From: Pedobacter yulinensis
Lineage (GTDB): Bacteria > Bacteroidota > Bacteroidia > Sphingobacteriales > Sphingobacteriaceae
DNA: 64,000 nucleotides
Direction of reading: 5' to 3'
NCBI RefSeq assembly: GCF_003029735.1
Contig: NZ_KZ686270.1
Location: 186,001 to 250,000, forward strand
Positions within the stretch are counted from its first letter, which is position 1; each line of letters opens with the position of its first letter. The position numbers and the translations under genes are program-made. Shown here piece after piece: positions 18,735 through 26,251 of this stretch. Under the pieces are notes generated by a model. It was not told the DNA's origin. It did not search any database and worked only from the letters and a program-made list of their open reading frames with translations.

Positions 18735-19343
18735 ATGAAATACACAGGAAAATTAATGATGCTATTTGCCACAGTGCTGGTCTTTGCCGCCTGTGGCGTA
18801 AACAGACAGGCACAACAGGTAAAAGTGCTCGAAAAATGCAAATTCAGGGTAGTGAGCGCAGAAAACGTAAGGGTGGCCGGCACCGATATTACGTCTTTGA
18901 TCAGGGGTGAGCGCCTGAACCTTGCCGGACTTCCGGGGTTGGCACTTGGCCTGCTGCGAAAGAACGTGCCGCTCGATGCCAGGCTAAACCTTGAGATCAG
19001 CAATCCAACCGGCAGCACAGCTGCCATTAACCGGTTCGAATACAAGATACAGGTAAACCGGGAAGACCTGGCAGAAGGCATGGTTACAAACGGATTCAGT
19101 ATCGCCCCCGGGCAGACTACCGTTATTCCGGTAAACCTGACCAGTAATGTATATAACCTGGTTTCGAATGCAGATGTGGCAAATAAGGTGCTCAGCGCAC
19201 TGCAGAAGAAATCAAAAGACAATGAGGTCCTGGGCCTGCTGACCATTAAGATCAAGCCCACCATTATGCTGGGCAATACGCCGGTTACCTATCCGGGATA
19301 CATCAGTATAGATAAAGAGATCAGCAGCCAGATCCTGCTTTAA
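18735..19343 (+). CDS. LEA14-like lipoprotein
   Basis: A 202-residue lipoprotein: the signal ends in the lipobox VFAAC with acylated Cys at residue 20. The rest resembles a LEA type 2 (LEA14/WHy-like) beta-sandwich, with LNLEISNPTGSTAAINRFEYKI-like strands (about residues 90-112) and a second strand block ending VTYPGYISID. Such domains are linked to desiccation or envelope stress; a structural role in the envelope is inference. Confidence 0.7.
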   Translation: MKYTGKLMMLFATVLVFAACGVNRQAQQVKVLEKCKFRVVSAENVRVAGTDITSLIRGERLNLAGLPGLALGLLRKNVPLDARLNLEISNPTGSTAAINRFEYKIQVNREDLAEGMVTNGFSIAPGQTTVIPVNLTSNVYNLVSNADVANKVLSALQKKSKDNEVLGLLTIKIKPTIMLGNTPVTYPGYISIDKEISSQILL

Positions 19344-19345
19344 TT

Positions 19346-19423
19346 AAAGAGGCCTGTTCCGGTTGCACCAAGCCCTGAAGCGCCAGAAACGCTGCGCGGA
19401 TGTGCCGCCTGAACAGGCCTTTG
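19346..19423. terminator. Bidirectional terminator between the LEA-like gene and infC
   Basis: A 10-bp stem (19350-19359 with 19411-19420) enclosing a 51-base loop that itself can fold, flanked by A-rich sequence on the left and TTTG on the right. It sits between two convergent genes. Confidence 0.6.
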
Positions 19424-19993
19424 TTATTTGGCTGACGCTTTTGGTGCCAGGGTCAGAAACATGCGTTTTCCCTCTAGCTTGGGCATCAGTTCTACTTTTG
19501 CAAAGTCTTCGAGCGCTTGTGCAAATTTGAGCAGGAGAATTTCGCCACGCTCCTTGTAAACGATGGCACGGCCTCTGAAATGGACATAGGCGCGAACCTT
19601 CTCACCGTTTTCAAGAAAACCTTTTGCGTTTTTCAGTTTAAACTGAAAGTCGTGGTCATCGGTATTCGGGCCGAAACGGATCTCTTTAATCACCGTTTGT
19701 TTCGCGTTAGCCTTGATCGCTTTCTGCTTTTTCTTTTGCTCGTAAAGGAATTTGCTGTAATCGACAATCCGGCAAACCGGGGGTTGCGCGTTGGGTGAAA
19801 TCTCGACCAGGTCCAACTCCTGTGCTTCGGCCATTTTCCTGGCTTCGGCAAGGGGGTAAATTCCCTGCTCAACATTTTCGCCGGTAACCCTTACTTCGGT
19901 CGCGGTAATAAATTCGTTAATGCGGTGTTCAGCTTCCTTTTTCTTGAAGGGCAAACGCGGCCCCCTGTTGGTGCTTCTTCTTTTTAATGCCAA
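19424..19993 (-). CDS. infC: Translation initiation factor IF-3
   Basis: A 189-residue IF-3 that binds the 30S subunit and checks initiator tRNA and start codon pairing. The N-terminal domain ([15 protein letters not shown]), the linker and the C-terminal domain ([19 protein letters not shown]) are complete. The start is non-canonical: the only start-like codon that gives the lineage-typical MALKR N-terminus is TTG at 19991-19993, as an ATA precedes it and then a TAA three codons further. Non-AUG starts in infC are known to allow self-regulation. The gene is alone: no thrS upstream and no rpmI-rplT downstream. Confidence 0.95.
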   Translation of the reverse strand: MALKRRSTNRGPRLPFKKKEAEHRINEFITATEVRVTGENVEQGIYPLAEARKMAEAQELDLVEISPNAQPPVCRIVDYSKFLYEQKKKQKAIKANAKQTVIKEIRFGPNTDDHDFQFKLKNAKGFLENGEKVRAYVHFRGRAIVYKERGEILLLKFAQALEDFAKVELMPKLEGKRMFLTLAPKASAK

Positions 19994-20093
19994 TATTTTC
20001 TGATTTTAAATGAATGACCTGGTTCCCCGCCGGGAGAGATGGGCAGCTCATCAGGTATTTGCTTTACCCAACAGCAGGAAACAGATAAGGTTT

Positions 20094-20122
20094 CAAATAT
20101 AAGGAAAAAACATGAACACAAA
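20094..20122 (-). promoter_or_regulatory. infC promoter
   Basis: On the minus strand, TATATTTG (20094-20101) matches the -7 consensus TAnnTTTG, with TTTG (20119-20122) 17 bases upstream as a -33 element. Spacing is slightly short of the usual 19-21. Confidence 0.45.
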
Positions 20123-20225
20123 AACCCGCGCAGGTATGCTGGCACTACACTGATTTTTCAGGTTGCGCATTAAACTCATGGGTTTTGCTCAAACCACAAC
20201 TTACCGGGACAAACCATTCATTATA

Positions 20226-20233
20226 TATATTTG
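20226..20233 (+). promoter_or_regulatory. -7 element ahead of the double-glycine peptide gene
   Basis: TATATTTG is a full match to TAnnTTTG, 125 bases before the ATG at 20359. No TTTG is found at the right distance upstream, so the match is only partial support. Confidence 0.35.
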
Positions 20234-20358
20234 ACAATGAAAGCTTTATAAATCATTTTAAAAGACATGGATGTTATTACGGTACCTGAGCGATCAGGAA
20301 ACAAAAACCTGAGCGAAAGCCGAAAACCTGAAAGAGTAGCGAAACTAAATCTACAGTT

Positions 20359-20591
20359 ATGAAAATTCAAGAGTTGAATGAACAGGAAATGAAGTCAATA
20401 ACGGTGGTGGTCTGTCTGGACACAGCGATTCTTCAAACGCATCAAACCTCATGGCCAATCTCGGCGTCGGCAGCTTACTGTCGTTCTCGAGCCACACCAC
20501 AGATGGTGAGGAGCAAGACAGTTCATCTTTCAGCCTCGGCGATGGCATTAGCCTGGACCTGGGCAGCATGTTGAGAAATATGACCAACTAA
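20359..20591 (+). pseudogene. Double-glycine leader peptide gene, interrupted by a one-base frameshift
   Basis: The ATG at 20359 opens MKIQELNEQEMKSI, a typical bacteriocin-type leader. At codon 14-15 (20398-20402) the frame changes: read from 20400 in the -1 frame the sequence continues NGGGLSGHSDSSNASN and runs 63 codons to a TAA at 20589-20591. Together these give a 77-residue leader-plus-core peptide with a Gly-Gly cleavage site and a Ser/Gly-rich, cysteine-free core. In the original frame the continuation is unnatural and ends at 20574. Restoring one A in the run after ATA repairs the gene. The second frame has a TGA at 20379 and no start before 20451, so it cannot be translated alone. 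No transporter or immunity gene is adjacent. Confidence 0.65.
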
Positions 20592-20665
20592 CAATAAATT
20601 TCGCTTTAAATACGAACCCCGCCAGAAAAGGCTGATTTTTTTTATTTTGCAGCGTTCATGGGGCT

Positions 20666-21076
20666 TCAGTTGAACAGCCGGGTTTCCAGGAACAAACCAA
20701 GGTGCCTGGCAAACCGGCTCTGGAAACTGCCGGGGGCATACCTGCAGGCGGGCAGCCAGCCACCCTGTTGCTTTCGCAAGGCCACCCGGATGCGTTTGCC
20801 TTTCAGGTAAAACGTGTACAGGCCATCCCGGCAGATGCTAAGATACCCACCTACCCTTTCTCCATTGAAGGGAACTTCGATGTAGGCGTTTTCCCAATTC
20901 CTGGTAAAATGTTGCCCGATCTGTTTTTCAGCCACCAGCATCGTCGGTTCATCCAGCCAGCGTTCTGGCTGCAGGCAGAACCAGTCGCGGTGGCGCCACC
21001 AAAGGCCTGCCACCAGCGAAACCACAAAAACTATGGGCAATACGGATACGGAAAAAAGGTAAACAGTGTGTAACAT
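20666..21076 (-). CDS. Membrane-anchored protein of unknown function
   Basis: A 136-residue protein with one N-terminal membrane helix (MLHTVYLFSVSVLPIVFVVSLVAG as far as about residue 24) and a basic cytoplasmic or periplasmic remainder with aromatic strands (YIEVPFNGERVGGYLS). No family recognised. It follows the HEAT-like gene by 69 bases on the same strand and may share its transcript. Confidence 0.55.
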   Translation of the reverse strand: MLHTVYLFSVSVLPIVFVVSLVAGLWWRHRDWFCLQPERWLDEPTMLVAEKQIGQHFTRNWENAYIEVPFNGERVGGYLSICRDGLYTFYLKGKRIRVALRKQQGGWLPACRYAPGSFQSRFARHLGLFLETRLFN

Positions 21077-21145
21077 GGCTCAGCGCTGAGATGTACACGA
21101 ATTTACGAATCTGGCGGCAGATCCACGAAAAAAGAACGGTCAGAT

Positions 21146-21718
21146 TCAGGCTGTTGCTGCATTTTTTCCGAGTTGCCGAAGCACCTGCCTGGCTTTGCCA
21201 AAAAAGGCGATGCTCTCGCGGTCCTGCAGATAGGCGATCGTTTGCCGCAGCTCTTCAGCAATCCAGAGCTGCCGGCTTGCCAGGTTCGCCAGGATTTGCA
21301 AACAATGGGCTTTAACTGCTACGGCAACCGTCTCGTCAATCAGCCAGTCAAATACCGTACTGACAAGGCGCTGGCCAGCTTCTCCATCAAAATGCAGCGC
21401 ATGCGCTGAAACCGAAGCCGGCCGGCTCAGGAGAGACAGGATCTTGGCAAAATGCCTGCGGGCTGAGGCGTTTTGCTGTTCGTGAAAGCGGGAAAGAAAG
21501 GCGTCAGTCACAGCAGAAAACCTGTCCGGGTAGCGGATAAAAATATTTTCCAGGATCCATGCAGCCCTAAAAGCAACCTGTTGTTCGTCGTGAAAGCACA
21601 ATTCGAACACATCGCCGGCCGCATAGCCGGCGGCAGCCATTTCAGCCAGGTGATCAATTTTCTTTTTCGAGAGCTTGACACGCAGCGCGGCAAGCAGAGC
21701 GGGCTTGTCATGGTTCAT
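21146..21718 (-). CDS. Helical-repeat (HEAT-like) protein of unknown function
   Basis: A 190-residue, almost wholly alpha-helical protein. Patterns such as VAFRAAWILENIFIRYP (about 48-64) and VAVKAHCLQILANLA (about 132-146) look like HEAT/Armadillo helices, typical of protein-binding scaffolds. Soluble, no signal peptide. It is upstream of the membrane-anchored gene and divergent from the aromatic amino acid hydroxylase. Confidence 0.6.
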   Translation of the reverse strand: MNHDKPALLAALRVKLSKKKIDHLAEMAAAGYAAGDVFELCFHDEQQVAFRAAWILENIFIRYPDRFSAVTDAFLSRFHEQQNASARRHFAKILSLLSRPASVSAHALHFDGEAGQRLVSTVFDWLIDETVAVAVKAHCLQILANLASRQLWIAEELRQTIAYLQDRESIAFFGKARQVLRQLGKNAATA

Positions 21719-21805
21719 GCAAAAAAGTTGTGCAGGTCAGATTTTTTATCATTTTCGTAAAAATACGCGTTAACATTGTTTTTTGACAGACGCGCCACCC
21801 GTTTT

Positions 21806-21837
21806 TTTGGATTACTAGGCACAAGGGCCTATTTTCG
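21806..21837 (+). promoter_or_regulatory. Promoter of the aromatic amino acid hydroxylase
   Basis: TTTG (21806-21809), a 20-base spacer and TATTTTCG (21830-21837), one mismatch from the TAnnTTTG consensus. The start codon at 21872 is 34 bases beyond. Confidence 0.45.
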
Positions 21838-21871
21838 CAAGAATCAGATTGAGAATTTTCAAACCGCAACA

Positions 21872-23650
21872 ATGAGTGACTTTAATGATTTCAATAATCC
21901 GCAGGTAGCGAGGCTACCGAGGCATCTCAAACAGTTCATTGTAGAGCAGCATTATGAAAAATACACACCTATAGACCAGGCAGTGTGGCGTTACGTAATG
22001 CGGCAAAACTACAGTTACCTGAAAGATGTTGCGTTTTATCCATACATTAAAGGACTCCAGCGTGCCGGCCTCAGTATAGAACGCATCCCTGACCTGCAGA
22101 TCATGAATGATAGCCTTGGGCAGATTGGCTGGGGCGCCGTTACTGTCGATGGGTTCATCCCCCCTGCCGCGTTTATGGAATACCAAGCGTACAGGGTGCT
22201 GGTCATTGCTGCAGACATTCGCCAGCTTAACCACATCGAGTACACACCGGCTCCCGATATCATCCATGAATCGGCCGGGCATGCACCCATCATTGCAGAT
22301 ACCGATTACAACAATTACCTGAGTTATTTCGGATCGATTGGCGCAAAAGCCATGTTTTCGTCGAAAGACTTTGAGTTGTACGAGGCCATCCGCCACCTGT
22401 CTATCCTGAAAGAGGCCTCCGATGCAAGCCAGGAAGAAATTGCAAAAGCGGAAAAACAACTGAAAAACATCTCTGAAGATATGGGTGAGCCTTCTGAAAT
22501 GGCTTTACTGAGCCGGCTGCACTGGTGGACGGTCGAGTATGGTCTGATCGGAACGCTGGAGAACCCGAAAATTTACGGCGCAGGCCTGCTTTCCTCGATC
22601 GGCGAAAGTTACACCTGCATGCAGCCAGACGTTAAAAAACTATGGTACAACCTCGACACCATAAATTATGCTTACGATATAACACAGAACCAGCCGCAGC
22701 TTTTTGTGACCCCTACCTTTCAGAATCTCATTGACGTTCTGGAGGCATTCGCAAACACGATGGCTTTCAGAAAAGGTGGTGCAGAAAGCATTGTAAAGGC
22801 CATTGAATGCAAAAACCCTGCGACGGCGGTTTACAGCTCCGGACTGCAGGTCAGCGGTGTGTTTACAGATATGGGCATCGACCCGGCTGATCAACTGACA
22901 TTTATCAGAACGACCGGTGCAACGGCGCTTGCATTCGACTACGCAGAGCTCGAAGGTCATGGAAAAGCCTACCATCAGGAAGGTTTTTCATCGCCGGTAG
23001 GCCGGCTGAAAGATAACCAGGCCCCGCTCGAAGATTTTTCTGACGAGGATCTGGCGGCCGCGGGCATTGTACCTTTTCGTGAGGCAAACCTGCGCTTTGA
23101 AAGCGGCATCGAGGTAAAAGGCACTGTGAAATATGTGCTGCGCAGAGCGGGCAAGGTTCTATTGATCGGTTTCGAGGCATGCCAGGTAACCGATCATTTG
23201 GGCAATATCCTGTTCAGGCCTGAATGGGGCATGTACGATATGGCCGTTGGTGAAAAGATTGTCTCGGTATTTAACGGAGCGGCCGATAAGGACAAGTTTG
23301 AAACCATTACCCATGTCAGCGACAAATTGACCCAAAAAGTAACGTACACCGACAAAACACGCAGATTGCATGAGCTGTACCAACAGGTACGCAACTGCCG
23401 GGAAAACCAGGAAGGTTATGCTGAACTTCCTCTGGTCTGGGAAAAACTCAAAGCCGACTACCGGACAGACTGGCTGCTGCCAATGGAGATTCTTGAGATT
23501 TTACACTTCATGAAGATCAATCCCGAGCTGGAGAAAGAGATTCGCATTTACCTTGAGCTCAGAGCGGCCAGCGAACCAGAATACGCCAAACTCATCAACG
23601 ACGGTTTCCATGTAATTGAAAACCCCGTTACCCAATTAATGAACGAATAA
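21872..23650 (+). CDS. Biopterin-dependent aromatic amino acid hydroxylase
   Basis: A 592-residue aromatic amino acid hydroxylase, most likely converting phenylalanine to tyrosine with non-haem iron and a pterin. Iron ligands are clear: H132 and H137 in IHESAGHAP and E222 in WWTVEYG. The catalytic part covers about residues 1-330. The remaining 260 residues are an extra domain not found in the classical 260-450-residue enzymes; it contains beta-rich VKGTVKYVLRRAGKVLLIG-like strands and a helical end. The ATG at 21872 is used because the upstream frame is non-coding. It heads the local tyrosine-degradation genes in function, though 2 kb separate them. Confidence 0.88.
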   Translation: MSDFNDFNNPQVARLPRHLKQFIVEQHYEKYTPIDQAVWRYVMRQNYSYLKDVAFYPYIKGLQRAGLSIERIPDLQIMNDSLGQIGWGAVTVDGFIPPAAFMEYQAYRVLVIAADIRQLNHIEYTPAPDIIHESAGHAPIIADTDYNNYLSYFGSIGAKAMFSSKDFELYEAIRHLSILKEASDASQEEIAKAEKQLKNISEDMGEPSEMALLSRLHWWTVEYGLIGTLENPKIYGAGLLSSIGESYTCMQPDVKKLWYNLDTINYAYDITQNQPQLFVTPTFQNLIDVLEAFANTMAFRKGGAESIVKAIECKNPATAVYSSGLQVSGVFTDMGIDPADQLTFIRTTGATALAFDYAELEGHGKAYHQEGFSSPVGRLKDNQAPLEDFSDEDLAAAGIVPFREANLRFESGIEVKGTVKYVLRRAGKVLLIGFEACQVTDHLGNILFRPEWGMYDMAVGEKIVSVFNGAADKDKFETITHVSDKLTQKVTYTDKTRRLHELYQQVRNCRENQEGYAELPLVWEKLKADYRTDWLLPMEILEILHFMKINPELEKEIRIYLELRAASEPEYAKLINDGFHVIENPVTQLMNE

Positions 23651-23653
23651 AAC

Positions 23654-23687
23654 AGGCAGGTTCGGTCAGCGAACCTGCCTTTACTTT
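23654..23687 (+). terminator. Terminator after the aromatic amino acid hydroxylase
   Basis: Perfect 11-bp stem (23654-23664 with 23670-23680), 5-base loop, then a T-rich tail. It lies between the hydroxylase stop and the SDR start. Confidence 0.8.
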
Positions 23688-23693
23688 CTACAC

Positions 23694-24395
23694 ATGAATA
23701 TAGTTATCACGGGTGCCAGCAGCGGGATCGGTTTCGAGACAGTCCTGGAATTGGCACTGACCCCCGCCAATAAAATCGTGGCGATTGCGCGCTCGGCCGA
23801 CAAACTGCGCAGACTGCTGGAAATTGCCAGGGGCCTGAGTCCCGAGTGTACGGTGCTGCCTGTCGAATTCGACATCGTTCACGATGATTATGCCGCCCTG
23901 CTTCCCTTCCTGGAAGAACACCTGGGCCATATCGATGTGCTGATCAATAATGCCGGCTCACTTGTCAACAAGCCTTTTGCTGAAACAGGCGAGGAAGACC
24001 TGGGGCTGATGCTGGAAAGTAACCTGATCAGCCACTTCAGGATGATCAAAAACACCTTTCCGCTGCTGAGGAGCGGCAGCCATGTGCTGAACATTGGCAG
24101 CATGGGCGGGTACCAGGGCAGCGTAAAATTTCCAGGGCTTTCTGCTTATTCAGCCAGCAAGGCTGCTCTGCATGCGCTGACCGAATGCCTGGCCTACGAG
24201 CATGCTGAGGCCGGTATCAGGTTTAACTGCCTGGCACTTGGTTCGGCGCAGACCGAGATGCTGGAACAGGCTTTTCCGGGTTATCAATCGCCGGTTATGG
24301 CCTTTGAAATGGGAAAATATGTTGCCGACTTCGCTCGCACCGGCCATAAGTTCTTTAACGGAAAAGTCCTGCCTGTAGCTGTAACAACTCCTTAG
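23694..24395 (+). CDS. Short-chain dehydrogenase/reductase
   Basis: A 233-residue SDR oxidoreductase. The nucleotide motif TGASSGIG is at residues 6-13, NNAG near residues 85-88, and the catalytic Ser with YSASK (Tyr and Lys) follows SMGGYQGSVKFPG. The substrate is not predictable. A terminator precedes it, so it is transcribed on its own or by read-through. Confidence 0.88.
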   Translation: MNIVITGASSGIGFETVLELALTPANKIVAIARSADKLRRLLEIARGLSPECTVLPVEFDIVHDDYAALLPFLEEHLGHIDVLINNAGSLVNKPFAETGEEDLGLMLESNLISHFRMIKNTFPLLRSGSHVLNIGSMGGYQGSVKFPGLSAYSASKAALHALTECLAYEHAEAGIRFNCLALGSAQTEMLEQAFPGYQSPVMAFEMGKYVADFARTGHKFFNGKVLPVAVTTP

Positions 24396-24435
24396 TTGTC
24401 AAGCAGAAGCATTTCAACAAACCAGCTGAATGTGG

Positions 24436-24476
24436 AAAAATAAGCCTTTGAACCAATGGCTCAAAGGCTTATTTTT
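24436..24476 (+). terminator. Terminator after the SDR gene
   Basis: A 16-bp stem including A/T ends (24436-24451 with 24461-24476), 9-base loop, ending in TTTTTGTTTT. Its right arm and T tract overlap the promoter of the next gene. Confidence 0.85.
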
Positions 24477-24477
24477 G
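24447..24477 (+). promoter_or_regulatory. Promoter of the C40 peptidase, embedded in the terminator
   Basis: TTTG (24447-24450), exactly 19 bases, TATTTTTG (24470-24477): a full match to the Bacteroidota -33/-7 promoter. The -33 box is in the left arm of the terminator stem and the -7 box is its T tract. The preferred ATG at 24483 lies only 5 bases beyond, so the transcript would start at or inside the coding region unless a later start is used. Confidence 0.55.
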
Positions 24478-24482
24478 TTTTA

Positions 24483-25010
24483 ATGCTGAACAAACTATTT
24501 GTAATCTTACTGCTCTCAGGCTTGTTTTCTATCCAGGCAAAATCGCAGTCACTGCAGGAGGTATACTACCAGAATGTGGTTACAAATGTGATCAATAAGA
24601 TCACGGGAAAGCGGGCAACAGCCGATGTGGTCCTTGATTTCGCCAAGGACCTGATTGGGGTTCCTTACCGGTACGCTTCAGGCAGTCCGTCAAAAGGATT
24701 TGATTGCTCGGGCTTTGTAACCTATGTGTTTCGTAATTTCGGTTTCAGGGTACCCCGTTCTTCTCACGAGTATGCGCAGGCCGGCAAACCTGTAAAACTG
24801 GCCGACGCCAAACCCGGCGATGTGATTCTGTTCACGGGTACCAATTCCCGCGTCAGGCGTATCGGTCATGTTGGGATCATCACTTCTGTAAATAATGGCG
24901 AGGTGGAGTTTATCCATTCGAGTTCGGGCCGGGAGAAAGGTGTAACCATTACGAGCCTGAACGAAGGGTACTACAAGCGGCGGCTAATGAAAGTCGTGAG
25001 CTTGCTGTAA
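24483..25010 (+). CDS. NlpC/P60 (C40) family peptidoglycan endopeptidase
   Basis: A 175-residue exported cysteine peptidase that cuts peptide stems of peptidoglycan. Signal peptide MLNKLFVILLLSGLFS to about residue 21. Catalytic Cys75 is in GFDCSGFV, the histidine in RIGHVGII and the third residue in the FIHSSSG segment. An upstream ATG at 24456 would add nine residues encoded by the terminator stem and is rejected. Confidence 0.88.
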   Translation: MLNKLFVILLLSGLFSIQAKSQSLQEVYYQNVVTNVINKITGKRATADVVLDFAKDLIGVPYRYASGSPSKGFDCSGFVTYVFRNFGFRVPRSSHEYAQAGKPVKLADAKPGDVILFTGTNSRVRRIGHVGIITSVNNGEVEFIHSSSGREKGVTITSLNEGYYKRRLMKVVSLL

Positions 25011-25361
25011 GCCGGCTCAGGCATGCTCCTGGTGCCGGGGAGGCAATCCTGATTTCTTGATTCCGGATGCCTGATTTCATCCAAAGTCCTGCGCAACCCG
25101 GAAATTCCTTGTACAATTTCTCACCGTCATTTCGATCCGGTGCGTGCGGCAGCATACCCCTGCACAGCGCGCCAGGGCCTGCTATGCTGTGGCACAAGCG
25201 GCATATCTCAGTTTAAAATTGCGGCAAGCGGAAGATCGTGGTTGATGATCATCCTGGCGGGCGCCGGGGATCAGGCATGCAATCCTTGGTCTTTATTCCT
25301 TGCTCTTTGTCAGCTCAGGCCGCCTCAGCCTGGTTTGAGACTCCTGTTTCCGTCTTCCCCT
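25011..25361. other. Intergenic stretch between C40 peptidase and flavin reductase
   Basis: No supported gene. Open frames on both strands cross the region but lack family similarity and run antisense into the flavin reductase. Small inverted repeats (GAAATT/AATTTC near 25100-25118; GCACAGC/GCTGTG near 25162-25193) are visible without T tracts; they may end the two converging transcripts. Confidence 0.5.
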
Positions 25362-26249
25362 TTAAACCATCACCACCATCAACGCCTCTTCAGGCCGGTT
25401 TTGCTGCAGGTATGTCCGGGCCAGTTCGTGCAGTTCCCGTTCGCGGTTCGAGGGATCGCCGATCGTCGCATCCAGGATGTCTTTTACATCTTCACGCTGG
25501 CGAAACGCTTCGAGCGCATCTTCGCCTGGCACGGACGCCAGGTTACCCAGTACGCCCAGGTCATTGCCTGTCAGGACCTTCGACCTGCGCACGGCAGGTG
25601 GCAGGGCATCAACCCCAATACCCAGCGATGTAAGCGGCTTGGGAACTTTAAACAGGCTTTCGGGGGTTACGCGACAATACCAGTCGCCACCCAGCCGCGC
25701 CACAAGATCCAGCTTGAGCTGATCGATTTTCCCTTCCCCGTCAAGTACCTCCTCGCGGATATGAATGCGCCTGATTTCAGCAACGACCAGGTTTCCGGCG
25801 CCATGACCGTCGCCCAGCGGAATGACCTGGTTTACTACGCATTCGAGCTGCACGGGCGCTTCGGCCACGCGCGGCGGACGCACGGTCTCAGCCTCCAGCA
25901 TGGTGAAGCCGGCTTTTAAAAACTCATTCACACCTTTACCGTATTCTGTACTGGCCAGGCTGGTCTGCTGCACCATGTCGTAACTGACGATATTGATTAC
26001 ACATTCAGCGATCTCCCGCACATTTTCAAGCGTGTGTTTAATTGTGTTGTCACGCACACGCCTTGCCGGCGAAAAAACGCAAATCGGCGGATTGGTACCA
26101 ACAAGGTTGAAAAAGCTGAAAGGACTCAGGTTAACCTGCCCTGCCGCATCTATGGTGGAAGCAAAACAGATCGGACGCGGTGCAATGGCGTACTGCAGGT
26201 AATTCTGCAGGGCCGCCGGGCCAAGCGTCGTTGCATCAAGCGTCAGCAT
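25362..26249 (-). CDS. Flavin reductase family protein
   Basis: A 295-residue FMN-binding split-barrel protein of the flavin reductase family. Family features are APRPICFASTID near residues 23-34, NLSPFSFFNLVGTNPP (39-54) and VINIVSYDMVQQ. A helical C-terminal tail of about 90 residues follows the barrel. It starts 2 bases after the stop of the fumarylacetoacetase-like gene, so the two are coupled. Co-occurrence with tyrosine-degradation genes is frequent in Bacteroidota, but its exact reaction there is not established from sequence. Confidence 0.82.
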   Translation of the reverse strand: MLTLDATTLGPAALQNYLQYAIAPRPICFASTIDAAGQVNLSPFSFFNLVGTNPPICVFSPARRVRDNTIKHTLENVREIAECVINIVSYDMVQQTSLASTEYGKGVNEFLKAGFTMLEAETVRPPRVAEAPVQLECVVNQVIPLGDGHGAGNLVVAEIRRIHIREEVLDGEGKIDQLKLDLVARLGGDWYCRVTPESLFKVPKPLTSLGIGVDALPPAVRRSKVLTGNDLGVLGNLASVPGEDALEAFRQREDVKDILDATIGDPSNRERELHELARTYLQQNRPEEALMVVMV

Positions 26250-26251
26250 GG

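Larger units (their letters stand above)
19994..20358. other. Divergent intergenic region between infC and the double-glycine peptide gene
   Basis: No coding region. It holds a leftward promoter for infC (20094-20122), a rightward -7 element (20226-20233), and a degenerate direct repeat ACCTGAGCGA (20284-20293 and 20307-20316) in the leader of the peptide gene. The infC leader would be about 90 bases long. Confidence 0.6.

Noticed and set aside
20284..20316. Possible CRISPR-like or iterated repeat (ACCTGAGCGA twice)
   Set aside because: Only two 10-base units at irregular spacing; no array.
20395..20403. Programmed -1 ribosomal frameshift at the peptide gene
   Set aside because: TCAATAACG is not a canonical slippery heptamer and no strong downstream hairpin or pseudoknot was seen; a lost A is simpler.
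25140..25919. 259-codon plus-strand frame across a gap and the flavin reductase
   Set aside because: Most of it is antisense to a confident gene; the unique part has no start context or similarity.
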